Below are positions 1-6,199 of a stretch of 6,199 nucleotides of DNA, piece by piece; the stretch's first letter is position 1, and the number at the start of each line of letters is the position of its first letter. The stretch lies in contig DAOVTF010000133.1 in assembly GCA_030633225.1 (NCBI GenBank), forward strand, positions 1 to 6,199. The letters are read 5' to 3'. The notes below the pieces were generated by a model that worked only from the letters and a program-made list of their open reading frames with translations, made no database searches and was not told where the DNA came from. The DNA comes from Flavobacteriaceae bacterium (GTDB lineage Bacteria > Bacteroidota > Bacteroidia > Flavobacteriales > Flavobacteriaceae). Both the position numbers and the translations under genes were made by a program.

Positions 1-1685
1 CTTTTTTATATCCTGATTATGATCGCTGTATACTAAAGTTATCCAGAGGAGGAAGTGATGCTGTAGAAATGCGGGAATATGATCTAATAAAGAAAGATTT
101 TGTAAAAGATGGCTTTTTTGTTCCGCAATCGAAGGGTTCGGTGTCATGGATTGAAAAAACTACAATTATATTAAATTCAAATTTTGGTGAAGGAACAATG
201 ACAACTTCCGGTTACCCAAGAATTTCAAAAATTTGGAAACGTGGCACTCCAATGAGCGAAGCAAAAGTTTTATTTGAAGGCAATGAAAAAGATTTAGGAA
301 TATGGGGTTCTTCAATCGATACACCTGAAAGACAGTATATTATTGTTTATCAAGCAATTACTTTTTACACATCAAATGTTTATATATTGGAAGGTGAAAA
401 ACTTGTTAAACTTGACATACCTGAAGATGCCAGTATGCAAGGTGTTTTTAAAAATCAAATGTTGGTTGAATTAAAATCTGATTGGAATGTTGCAGGAAAT
501 AAATACAGGCAAGGAGCTCTACTAAGCATTGATTACAATAAGTTTTTAAAAGGTGATAGAAGCTTTAATTTAATCTATCAACCTGATGAGAGATCTAGTC
601 TTGTTTCTGTTTCAAGTACAAAAAATTTCCTTCTATTAAATAGATCAACAAATGTAAAAAGTGAATTGTATAAATATCATTTAAATAATAATAAATGGAT
701 AAGTGAAAAGGTAAAGGCACCTGATTTTGGAACAATTAATATATCATCAACAGATGACCTTTCAGATCAATATTTCTTTAGTTTTCAAAATTTTTTAATT
801 CCTAGTTCTTTGTATTATGTAGCAGATAAAAGTGAAAAAATAAACAAATTAAAAAGTTTACCCGAATATTTTGACAGCAGTAAGTTTGAAGTAAAACAAT
901 ATGAAGTTACATCTAAAGATGGTACTCAAATACCATATTTTTTAGTGTATCCTAAAAATATTAAGTTTGACGGAAACAATCCAACTTTACTTAATGCTTA
1001 TGGAGGTTTTGAAGTATCTAGATTACCATTTTATAGCGCTACTTTTGGTTCATCTTGGTTAGAAAAAGGTGGTGTTTTTGTTCTTGCCAATATTCGTGGA
1101 GGAGGTGAATTTGGACCGAAATGGCATCAAGCAGGTTTAAAGGAAAATAGACAGGTTGTTTTTGATGATTTTATTGCGGTATCAGAAGATTTGATAAAAA
1201 AGAAAATAACTTCACCAGATCATCTAGGAATTATGGGAGGTAGCAATGGAGGTCTTTTAGTAGGTGTTGCTTTTACACAACGACCTGACTTATATAATGC
1301 AGTAGTTTGTGCTGTTCCTTTATTAGATATGAAACGCTATAATAAATTACTTGCAGGCGCAAGTTGGATGGGAGAATATGGTAACCCTGATAAGCCAGAA
1401 GAATGGGCATATATCAAAAAATATTCACCTTATCAAAATGTATTTGAAGCTAAAGATTATCCAAAAGTATTTTTTACAACTACTACTCGAGATGATAGAG
1501 TTCACCCAGGGCATGCAAGAAAAATGGCAGCAAAAATGGATGATCAAGACCATGATTTTTTCTATTTTGAAAATACAGAAGGTGGGCATGGATCTGGAGT
1601 TACCAACGAGCAAAGAGCCATGTCTTCAAGTTTACAATTTTCTTATTTATTGAAAATGTTGAAAAGCTCTGAAGTTAAAAATTAG
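1..1685 (+). CDS. Prolyl oligopeptidase family serine peptidase (S9A), 5'-truncated by window edge
   Basis: This enzyme should cleave short peptides, typically after proline. The frame is open from base 3 through the ATG at 69, and the upstream residues (FLYPDYDRC...LSRGGSDAVE) match the family, so that ATG is internal and the true start lies outside the window. About 560 residues are visible; the family usually has about 680-720. Numbered from the Met at 69, residues 1 to ~270 are the beta-propeller part and ~280-538 the alpha/beta-hydrolase domain. Catalytic Ser392 lies in GGSNGG, Asp475 in RDDRVHPGH and His507 in EGGHGSG. Trp433 (SWMGEYG) and Arg477 align, from memory, with porcine POP Trp595 and Arg643, which bind the P1 proline and the substrate backbone, so real prolyl specificity is plausible. 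Signal peptide and localisation cannot be judged. The gene converges on the class V enzyme gene across a 219-nt gap. The family call is firm; substrate is inferred. Confidence 0.95.
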   Translation, partial: FLYPDYDRCILKLSRGGSDAVEMREYDLIKKDFVKDGFFVPQSKGSVSWIEKTTIILNSNFGEGTMTTSGYPRISKIWKRGTPMSEAKVLFEGNEKDLGIWGSSIDTPERQYIIVYQAITFYTSNVYILEGEKLVKLDIPEDASMQGVFKNQMLVELKSDWNVAGNKYRQGALLSIDYNKFLKGDRSFNLIYQPDERSSLVSVSSTKNFLLLNRSTNVKSELYKYHLNNNKWISEKVKAPDFGTINISSTDDLSDQYFFSFQNFLIPSSLYYVADKSEKINKLKSLPEYFDSSKFEVKQYEVTSKDGTQIPYFLVYPKNIKFDGNNPTLLNAYGGFEVSRLPFYSATFGSSWLEKGGVFVLANIRGGGEFGPKWHQAGLKENRQVVFDDFIAVSEDLIKKKITSPDHLGIMGGSNGGLLVGVAFTQRPDLYNAVVCAVPLLDMKRYNKLLAGASWMGEYGNPDKPEEWAYIKKYSPYQNVFEAKDYPKVFFTTTTRDDRVHPGHARKMAAKMDDQDHDFFYFENTEGGHGSGVTNEQRAMSSSLQFSYLLKMLKSSEVKN

Positions 1686-1724
1686 ATTATGATTTGATTT
1701 AAGATTGAGAATAACCAAGATTCT

Positions 1725-1756
1725 AGTCAGTTCTTCACTATGAGTGAAACCTGACT
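1725..1756 (+). terminator. Hairpin 1 in convergent gap, possible peptidase terminator
   Basis: AGTCAG (1725-1730) pairs perfectly with CTGACT (1751-1756), and inside it TTCACT (1734-1739) pairs with AGTGAA (1743-1748) around a 3-nt loop. A small internal loop separates the two 6-bp stems. The hairpin starts 40 nt after the peptidase stop and is followed by CTAGTTTATT, a weak T-rich stretch. The position suits a terminator, but the missing strong U-tract leaves the role uncertain. Confidence 0.4.
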
Positions 1757-1764
1757 CTAGTTTA

Positions 1765-1810
1765 TTCATCTGATGATTCTTTTCACAACGGTTATTAATC
1801 ATCGGATGGA
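1765..1810 (+). terminator. Hairpin 2 in convergent gap, 14-bp stem favouring + strand RNA
   Basis: Bases 1765-1778 pair with 1797-1810 along 14 continuous positions, closing an 18-nt loop. Two of the pairs (1766/1809 and 1771/1804) are T-G, which become U·G wobbles in + strand RNA but A/C mismatches in - strand RNA. The stem therefore fits the peptidase transcript better. No T-run follows (the next bases are TACAAAATTA), so it may be a 3'-end stabiliser or a non-canonical terminator. Confidence 0.4.
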
Positions 1811-1845
1811 TACAAAATTAAAATTCTTAGTAATTTAATTATCAA

Positions 1846-1889
1846 TCAGGGTTTCACTAATATCATTACTCAAAATAACGAAGCCCTGA
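1846..1889. terminator. Hairpin 3 in convergent gap, GC-richer stem near class V gene end
   Basis: TCAGGGTTTC (1846-1855) pairs with GAAGCCCTGA (1880-1889): 10 bp including one T-G pair, around a 24-nt loop. It lies 16 nt beyond the stop of the minus-strand class V gene, where its terminator would be expected. The one wobble again favours + strand RNA, but the GGG/CCC core works on either strand. Downstream on the minus strand the sequence is AT-rich without a clean U-tract. It could serve both convergent genes. Confidence 0.45.
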
Positions 1890-1904
1890 CCAATTCATTG
1901 ACAG

Positions 1905-3380
1905 TTATTTTCTAAACCAGCTTTTAACCAATTCTTTTTCACTTGATTCAAATCCCTTATAAACAAATTCATTAGAAGTTTCGTTATAACGGTAATCTTT
2001 TTCCCAATCTTTAAAATTTTCCGCTAAAGCGATTATACTTTCACAAATAAAATCAACTTCAGCATTGGTTGTTGTTGGATGGATTGACATTCTTATCCAC
2101 CCTGGTTTATCAAGTAAGCATCCATCAGCAATTTTTTCTACTAAATCTTGCGATTCTTGTTGATCAACATGGAGTAAAAAGTGACCATATGTTCCTGCAC
2201 AAGAACATCCACCTCGTGTTTGAATTCCAAAACGGTCATTCAATATTTTAACTCCTAAATTAAAATGCAGATCGTTGATATAAAATGAAAAAATCCCTAG
2301 CCTATCTTCATGCTGTTGAGCTAATAAAACTATATTTTTAACCGGTTTTAATTTTTTAAAAACTTCTTTATTTATTTCTTCTTCTCTTTTATGAATATTA
2401 TCAACTCCCATTTCTTCTTTAAGCTGAATTGCCAAAGCAATACGAATAGTCTGTAAAAAACCTGGTGTACCTCCATCTTCACGTAATTCAATATCATTTA
2501 AATAACTGTGCTCACCCCAAGGGTTTGTCCAGTTAACTGTTCCTCCTCCCGGGTTGTCGGGCACCATATTATGATATAAGTCTTTACTAAAAATTAAAAC
2601 TCCTGAAGTACCTGGTCCACCTAAAAATTTATGAGGAGAAAAGAAAATTGCATCTAAATAACAATCTTTATCTTCAGGATGCATATCAACTTTAACATAG
2701 GGTGCTGAACATGCAAAATCAACAAAACAAATTCCATTATTCTGATGCATAATTTTTGCGATTTCATAATAATCTGGTTGGATACCAGTTACATTTGAAC
2801 AAGCAGTTACCGAAGCTATTTTTAAGGATTTATCCTTGTATTTTAATAATAGATCCTTTAATCCATCTATATCTATTAGTCCTGTTTTATCATAAGGAAT
2901 TATTTCTACATCAGCAATGGTTTCTAACCATGAAGTCTGATTAGAATGATGCTCCATATGCGTAATAAAAACAACTGGTTTTTTATCTTCCGGAATTATA
3001 TCAGTTAACTCTTCCAGATTTTCTGGAATTCGCAAACCAAGTATACGCTGAAATTTATTAATCACACCAGTCATTCCGGTACCTTCAGTAATCAATACAT
3101 CATCTTCACATGCATTAACATGCTTCTTAATAATCTTACGGGCTTCATGATAAGCAAGAGTCATTGCCGAACCTGAAAATGTTGTTTCTGTATGCGTGTT
3201 TGCAACGAAGGGACCAAACTCATTCAAAATTTTTTCTTCTATTGGTCTATACAATCTTCCACTAGCAGTCCAATCTGAATAAATCATTTTTTTTTCGCCA
3301 AAAGGAGAATTATAGGTTTGATCAATTCCAACAATATTTTTACGAAACTTATCGAAGTATTTTTCTAAAGAATTATCCAT
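1905..3380 (-). CDS. Class V aminotransferase-fold PLP enzyme, cysteine desulfurase/SufS-like
   Basis: This is a cytosolic PLP enzyme of fold type I, related to cysteine desulfurases and selenocysteine lyases, which mobilise sulfur from cysteine as an enzyme-bound persulfide. Visible active-site features are His144 in EHHSN (ring stacking on PLP), Asp221 in VDFAC (pyridine nitrogen), Lys251 in SPHKFLGGPG (Schiff base), Cys394 in RGGCSCAG (position of the SufS catalytic cysteine) and Arg430 in WIRMS (substrate carboxylate). Cys224 stands where SufS and IscS have a PLP-contacting glutamine, and the catalytic loop has CSC where SufS has HHC. At 491 residues it is about 85 longer than typical SufS, with extra sequence near 115-135 and 270-305 and a ~35-residue C-terminal tail. 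The mutase gene ends 21 nt upstream, suggesting co-transcription. No sufBCD, sufE or iscU lies nearby. The superfamily is certain; desulfurase activity is inferred, and another class V lyase or transaminase is possible. Confidence 0.88.
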   Translation of the reverse strand: MDNSLEKYFDKFRKNIVGIDQTYNSPFGEKKMIYSDWTASGRLYRPIEEKILNEFGPFVANTHTETTFSGSAMTLAYHEARKIIKKHVNACEDDVLITEGTGMTGVINKFQRILGLRIPENLEELTDIIPEDKKPVVFITHMEHHSNQTSWLETIADVEIIPYDKTGLIDIDGLKDLLLKYKDKSLKIASVTACSNVTGIQPDYYEIAKIMHQNNGICFVDFACSAPYVKVDMHPEDKDCYLDAIFFSPHKFLGGPGTSGVLIFSKDLYHNMVPDNPGGGTVNWTNPWGEHSYLNDIELREDGGTPGFLQTIRIALAIQLKEEMGVDNIHKREEEINKEVFKKLKPVKNIVLLAQQHEDRLGIFSFYINDLHFNLGVKILNDRFGIQTRGGCSCAGTYGHFLLHVDQQESQDLVEKIADGCLLDKPGWIRMSIHPTTTNAEVDFICESIIALAENFKDWEKDYRYNETSNEFVYKGFESSEKELVKSWFRK

Positions 3381-3401
3381 TTAATTCAAAATTAATAACT
3401 G

Positions 3402-4793
3402 TTATAAATTTGCTATCCTAGCAATTTCTTTTATTATTTTTTCTGCCAGTTCATCGGCATTACTTTGAGTAGTACTTTCTGTATATATTCGAATTATAGG
3501 TTCAGTATTTGATTTTCGCAAATGCACCCATTCCGATTTAAAATCAATTTTCACACCATCAATTGTACTAATTTCCTCCTTTTTATATTTATCAGCCATT
3601 TTATTCAAAATTAAATCAACATCTAAATCTGGAGTTAACTGAATTTTATTTTTACTCATAAAATAACTAGGGTAAGAATCACGCAATTCTTTACAGGAAA
3701 TTTTAGTTTTTGCCAAATGTGTTAAAAATAAAGCTACACCAACTAGCGAATCTCTGCCATAATGAGATGCTGGATAAATGATTCCACCATTTCCTTCTCC
3801 ACCAATTATTGCATTATTTTTTTTCATCAGTTCAACTACATTCACTTCACCAACTGCACTTGCTTGATAAGTTCCACCATGTTTTATTGTTACATCTCTT
3901 AATGCTCTTGAAGAAGAAAGATTTGACACTGTGTTACCTACAGTTTGTGATAAAACATAATCGGCACAAGCCACTAAAGTATATTCTTCGCCAAACATAG
4001 ATCCATCTTCGTTTACAATTGCCAAACGATCAACATCAGGATCTACAACGATACCTAAATGAGCATTTTCTTCAACTACTACTTTTGAAATTTCGGATAA
4101 ATTTTCAGCTAAAGGTTCAGGGTTATGCGGAAAATTACCATTTGGATCGCAATATAATTTTACACATTCTACTCCTAGTTTATCTAATAAATTGGGAATA
4201 GCAATTCCACCAGTAGAATTTACGGCATCAACAACTACTTTAAAATTTGCATTTTTTATTACTTCAACATCAATCAAATCAAGTTTCAAAACTTCATCAA
4301 TATGTTTATTGATATAATTTTTTTTCTTTTTATAAACTCCTAAGTCATCAACAAGGGCATAATCAAAATTATCACTATCTGCAATTTCTAAAATTTTGTT
4401 CCCTTCTACTCCATTTAAAAATTCACCTTTTTCATTCAATAATTTAAGTGCATTCCATTGTTTTGGATTATGAGAAGCTGTAATAATTATTCCACCATTA
4501 GCATTTTCAATAGGTACTGCAATTTCAACAGTTGGAGTCGTTGATAAACCTAGATCGATAACATTTATACCTAGGCCAACCAAAGTATTTGAAACCAGAC
4601 TACTGATCATTTTTCCAGAGATTCTGGCATCTCTACCAATAATCACAGAAAGGTTATCATTGTTTTTATTACGTTCTTTAAGCCATACTCCATAAGCCGA
4701 AGCAAATTTCACAGCATCTAAGGGAGTTAAATTATCATTTATTTTCCCTCCTATTGTACCACGGATTCCTGATATGGATTTTATTAATGTCAT
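3402..4793 (-). CDS. glmM: Phosphoglucosamine mutase / phosphomannomutase family protein
   Basis: Enzymes of this alpha-D-phosphohexomutase family move phosphate between C6 and C1 of a hexose. The GlmM type converts glucosamine-6-phosphate to glucosamine-1-phosphate for UDP-GlcNAc, peptidoglycan and LPS. With the start at 4793 the protein has 463 residues, a normal length. Ser107 in TASHNP is the phosphoserine; Asp251, Asp253 and Asp255 in DPDVDR bind magnesium; GEGNGG at 332-337 is the sugar-specificity loop; and RKSNTEPIIR at 426-435 is the phosphate-binding loop of domain 4. The frame stays open to an ATG at 4844, but the family N-terminus (SISGIRGTIGG) begins just after the 4793 ATG, and a promoter inferred at 4814-4844 would start the transcript inside the longer reading, so 4793 is preferred. 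GEGNGG differs from the GExSGH loop of standard GlmM, so PMM/PGM or mixed activity remains possible. It is probably the first gene of an operon with the class V enzyme. Confidence 0.88.
   Translation of the reverse strand: MTLIKSISGIRGTIGGKINDNLTPLDAVKFASAYGVWLKERNKNNDNLSVIIGRDARISGKMISSLVSNTLVGLGINVIDLGLSTTPTVEIAVPIENANGGIIITASHNPKQWNALKLLNEKGEFLNGVEGNKILEIADSDNFDYALVDDLGVYKKKKNYINKHIDEVLKLDLIDVEVIKNANFKVVVDAVNSTGGIAIPNLLDKLGVECVKLYCDPNGNFPHNPEPLAENLSEISKVVVEENAHLGIVVDPDVDRLAIVNEDGSMFGEEYTLVACADYVLSQTVGNTVSNLSSSRALRDVTIKHGGTYQASAVGEVNVVELMKKNNAIIGGEGNGGIIYPASHYGRDSLVGVALFLTHLAKTKISCKELRDSYPSYFMSKNKIQLTPDLDVDLILNKMADKYKKEEISTIDGVKIDFKSEWVHLRKSNTEPIIRIYTESTTQSNADELAEKIIKEIARIANL
3406..3427 (-). 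other. Hairpin over the last codons of the mutase gene
   Basis: TTGCTA (3410-3415) and TAGCAA (3419-3424) form a perfect 6-bp inverted repeat with a 3-nt loop. It extends to about 9 bp with AAAT/TTT flanks if one base bulges. It covers the codons for Ile-Ala-Arg-Ile-Ala just before the mutase stop and lies ~30 nt upstream of the class V gene start. It could stabilise the 3' end or tune read-through within the operon, but the repeated Ile-Ala codons could also produce it by chance. Confidence 0.3.
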
Positions 4794-4813
4794 AAATTTA
4801 TATTTAAGAGATA

Positions 4814-4844
4814 CAAATATACTTCTATACTTGATTTTAGACAA
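4814..4844 (-). promoter_or_regulatory. Bacteroidota-type promoter of the mutase gene
   Basis: Read on the minus strand, TTG at 4844-4842 is followed after 20 nt by TATATTTG at 4821-4814, an exact match to the Bacteroidota -7 consensus TAnnTTTG with a -33 TTG at suitable spacing. Transcription would begin near 4806-4810, giving a leader of roughly 15 nt before the ATG at 4793. That supports the short mutase start. No Shine-Dalgarno sequence is visible in the leader, as is common in this phylum. Basis: motif seen directly, activity inferred. Confidence 0.65.
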
Positions 4845-4845
4845 T

Positions 4846-4888
4846 AAAAAAACCGTTCAAATTTTGAAGTGATCAAAAATGAACGGTT
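4846..4888 (-). terminator. Rho-independent terminator of rpsA
   Basis: A perfect 9-bp inverted repeat joins 4880-4888 and 4851-4859 (AACCGTTCA/TGAACGGTT). Nested inside is a second 6-bp stem, TTTTGA (4862-4867) with TCAAAA (4873-4878), closing a 5-nt loop. On the minus strand the stem runs into seven T residues (4852-4846, two of them shared with the stem). It begins 22 nt after the rpsA stop. This is the clearest intrinsic terminator in the window, and its U-tract ends directly beside the -33 element of the mutase promoter. Confidence 0.88.
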
Positions 4889-4910
4889 AAAATATATTTA
4901 TGAAATAGGA

Positions 4911-6199
4911 TTATTTACCCGATTCCATTTTCTTTTTTAAATCTGCAAGAACATCAAGATCTCCAAGTGTAGATTTTTCAGCAGAATCTGCTTTTTTCTT
5001 AGCTGTTCTAATATTTCTTTCTTCTTGAGCTTTAAATATAGATGTATGTGAAACCACCAATCTTCTATATTCTTTATTAAACTCTAGAACTTTAAAATCT
5101 ACAGTATCACCTTTTTTTATCTTAGATTTATCTTCTTTATCCATATGACGACCAGGAACAAATGCTTCAACTCCATCTTCAAAAGTGATGATAGCGCCTT
5201 TGTCATTAACTTCTTTAACCGTACCATTATGAACAGAATCGATAGTATAAGTTTCTTCGTGTTTATCCCAAGGATTTTCAGTAGTTTGTTTATGACCTAA
5301 ATTCAATTTACGTCCTTCAACATCTAATTCAAGAACTTCAACTTCTAATTTATCACCAACTTTTACAAAATCAGATGGATGTTTAATTTTCTTTGTCCAA
5401 GATAGATCAGAGATATAAACTAAACCGTCAATACCTTCTTCCAATTCAACAAAAACACCAAAATTAGTATAGTTTCTAACAGTACCAGTATGTTTAGACC
5501 CAACAGGATATTTCTTAGTTATATCTGTCCATGGATCTGGTTGTAATTGTTTGATACCTAAAGACATTTTTCTTTCCTCACGATCTAACGTTAAGATTTG
5601 AGCCTCAACTTCATCACCAACTTTTACAAAATCTTGAGCTGACCTCAAGTGTGTTGACCATGACATTTCAGAAACATGAATTAAACCTTCAACACCAGTA
5701 CTTACTTCAAGAAATGCACCATAATCAGCAATAATAGCTACTTTACCTTTAACTTTATCACCAATTTTTAAGTTTTCATCTAAAGCTTCCCAAGGGTGTT
5801 TGCTTAATTGTTTTAAACCTAATTGAATTCTTGTTTTCTCATCATCAAAATCTAAGATAACAACATTTAATTTTTGATCTAATTCAACAATTTCGCTTGG
5901 GTGATTTATTCTACTCCAAGAAAGGTCTGTAATATGAACTAAACCATCTACACCTACAAGATCTACAAATACACCATAGTAAGTAATGTTTTTAACAACA
6001 CCTTCTAATACTTGACCTTTTTCTAATTGACCAATAATTTCTTTCTTTTGTTCTGCTAAATCTGCTTCAATAAGAGCTTTATGAGAAACTACAACATTTT
6101 TAAATTCGTGATTAATTTTAACAATTTTAAATTCCATTACTTTCCCTACAAAGACATCATAATCACGAATTGGTTTTACGTCAATTTGAGAACCAGGCA
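4911..6199 (-). CDS. rpsA: 30S ribosomal protein S1, N-terminus beyond window end
   Basis: S1 binds single-stranded mRNA on the 30S subunit and helps position and unfold messages during initiation. This matters in Bacteroidota, where Shine-Dalgarno pairing is weak. The reading frame stays open past the Met at 6137 to the window edge, and the added residues (PGSQIDVKPIRDYDVFVGKV) are typical S1 domain 2, so that Met is internal. Numbered from it, the fragment holds the end of one S1 domain (to ~20), then four full S1 (OB-fold) domains at ~41-111, 126-198, 212-284 and 298-366. The middle ones carry the usual G-V-F-V...DGL-V-HI-DLSW pattern; the last is more degenerate (DGVEAFVPGRHM). A Lys/Glu-rich tail ends in STLGDLDVLADLKKKM, as in flavobacterial S1. 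Six domains and ~590-600 residues are expected in full. Val61 replaces a usually conserved glycine (DLVGVDG for DLGGVDG). A strong terminator follows the stop. Confidence 0.97.
   Translation of the reverse strand, partial: PGSQIDVKPIRDYDVFVGKVMEFKIVKINHEFKNVVVSHKALIEADLAEQKKEIIGQLEKGQVLEGVVKNITYYGVFVDLVGVDGLVHITDLSWSRINHPSEIVELDQKLNVVILDFDDEKTRIQLGLKQLSKHPWEALDENLKIGDKVKGKVAIIADYGAFLEVSTGVEGLIHVSEMSWSTHLRSAQDFVKVGDEVEAQILTLDREERKMSLGIKQLQPDPWTDITKKYPVGSKHTGTVRNYTNFGVFVELEEGIDGLVYISDLSWTKKIKHPSDFVKVGDKLEVEVLELDVEGRKLNLGHKQTTENPWDKHEETYTIDSVHNGTVKEVNDKGAIITFEDGVEAFVPGRHMDKEDKSKIKKGDTVDFKVLEFNKEYRRLVVSHTSIFKAQEERNIRTAKKKADSAEKSTLGDLDVLADLKKKMESGK

Noticed and set aside
69..71. The ATG at 69 as the true peptidase start
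   Set aside because: The frame is open upstream to the window edge, and the 22 upstream residues match the S9A beta-propeller. Starting here would remove part of the propeller.
1425..1613. A 62-codon open frame antisense to the peptidase
   Set aside because: The region is fully explained by the Asp and His catalytic segments on the other strand, and no start signal is visible.
1351..1653. A 100-codon open frame on the + strand, offset from the peptidase frame
   Set aside because: It lies wholly inside the catalytic domain of the peptidase, is rich in Lys/Ile/Gln as expected from AT-rich out-of-frame reading, and resembles no known family.
3387..3394. A minus-strand TAATTTTG matching the -7 consensus just upstream of the class V gene
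   Set aside because: The nearest upstream TTG is 27 nt away, too far for a -33 element, and the implied transcript would begin at about the start codon. Such matches are frequent in AT-rich spacers.
2069..4201. Several 60-63 codon open frames on the + strand, antisense to the class V enzyme and the mutase
   Set aside because: They are shadows of strongly conserved minus-strand genes, show leucine/histidine-rich compositions without motifs, and have no promoters.
6135..6137. The ATG at 6137 as the true rpsA start
   Set aside because: The frame continues to the window end with typical S1 domain 2 sequence, so the gene is cut by the window and not shortened.
1..6199. CRISPR arrays, tRNA/rRNA genes, insertion sequences, toxin-antitoxin or defence genes
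   Set aside because: I saw no regularly spaced direct repeats, cloverleaf-like segments, transposase motifs or terminal inverted repeats. Nearly all of the window is accounted for by four housekeeping-type genes.

Overview
The window looks like ordinary chromosome from a low-GC member of the Bacteroidota, probably Flavobacteriia-like. The evidence is AT-rich coding throughout, a ribosomal protein S1 closely resembling the flavobacterial form including its C-terminal tail, no Shine-Dalgarno signals at the visible starts, and a promoter matching the Bacteroidota -33/-7 consensus (TTG, 20 nt, TATATTTG). The exact genus cannot be read from the sequence.

Layout, left to right: (1) base 1 to 1685, + strand: the C-terminal ~560 residues of a prolyl oligopeptidase-family (S9A) serine peptidase whose 5' end lies outside the window. 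(2) 1686-1904: a convergent intergenic gap holding three successive imperfect hairpins. (3) 1905-3380, - strand: a 491-residue class V, PLP-dependent aminotransferase-fold enzyme of the cysteine desulfurase/SufS superfamily. (4) 3402-4793, - strand: a phosphoglucosamine mutase/phosphomannomutase-family enzyme (glmM-like), 21 nt upstream of the aminotransferase and probably co-transcribed with it. (5) 4794-4910: a compact control region with the mutase promoter directly abutting the terminator of the next gene. (6) 4911 to the window end, - strand: ribosomal protein S1 (rpsA), missing its N-terminal third.

Functionally these are housekeeping genes: translation initiation (S1), hexose-phosphate isomerisation probably for cell-wall precursor synthesis, a sulfur or amino-acid PLP enzyme, and peptide turnover. 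No shared pathway is evident. The mutase and aminotransferase appear linked by transcription only. I found no mobile element, CRISPR array, RNA gene or defence system, and I do not think the window contains a new biological system. The points most worth checking are the divergent active site of the class V enzyme, the hairpin cluster between the convergent genes, the substrate of the mutase and the back-to-back terminator/promoter.
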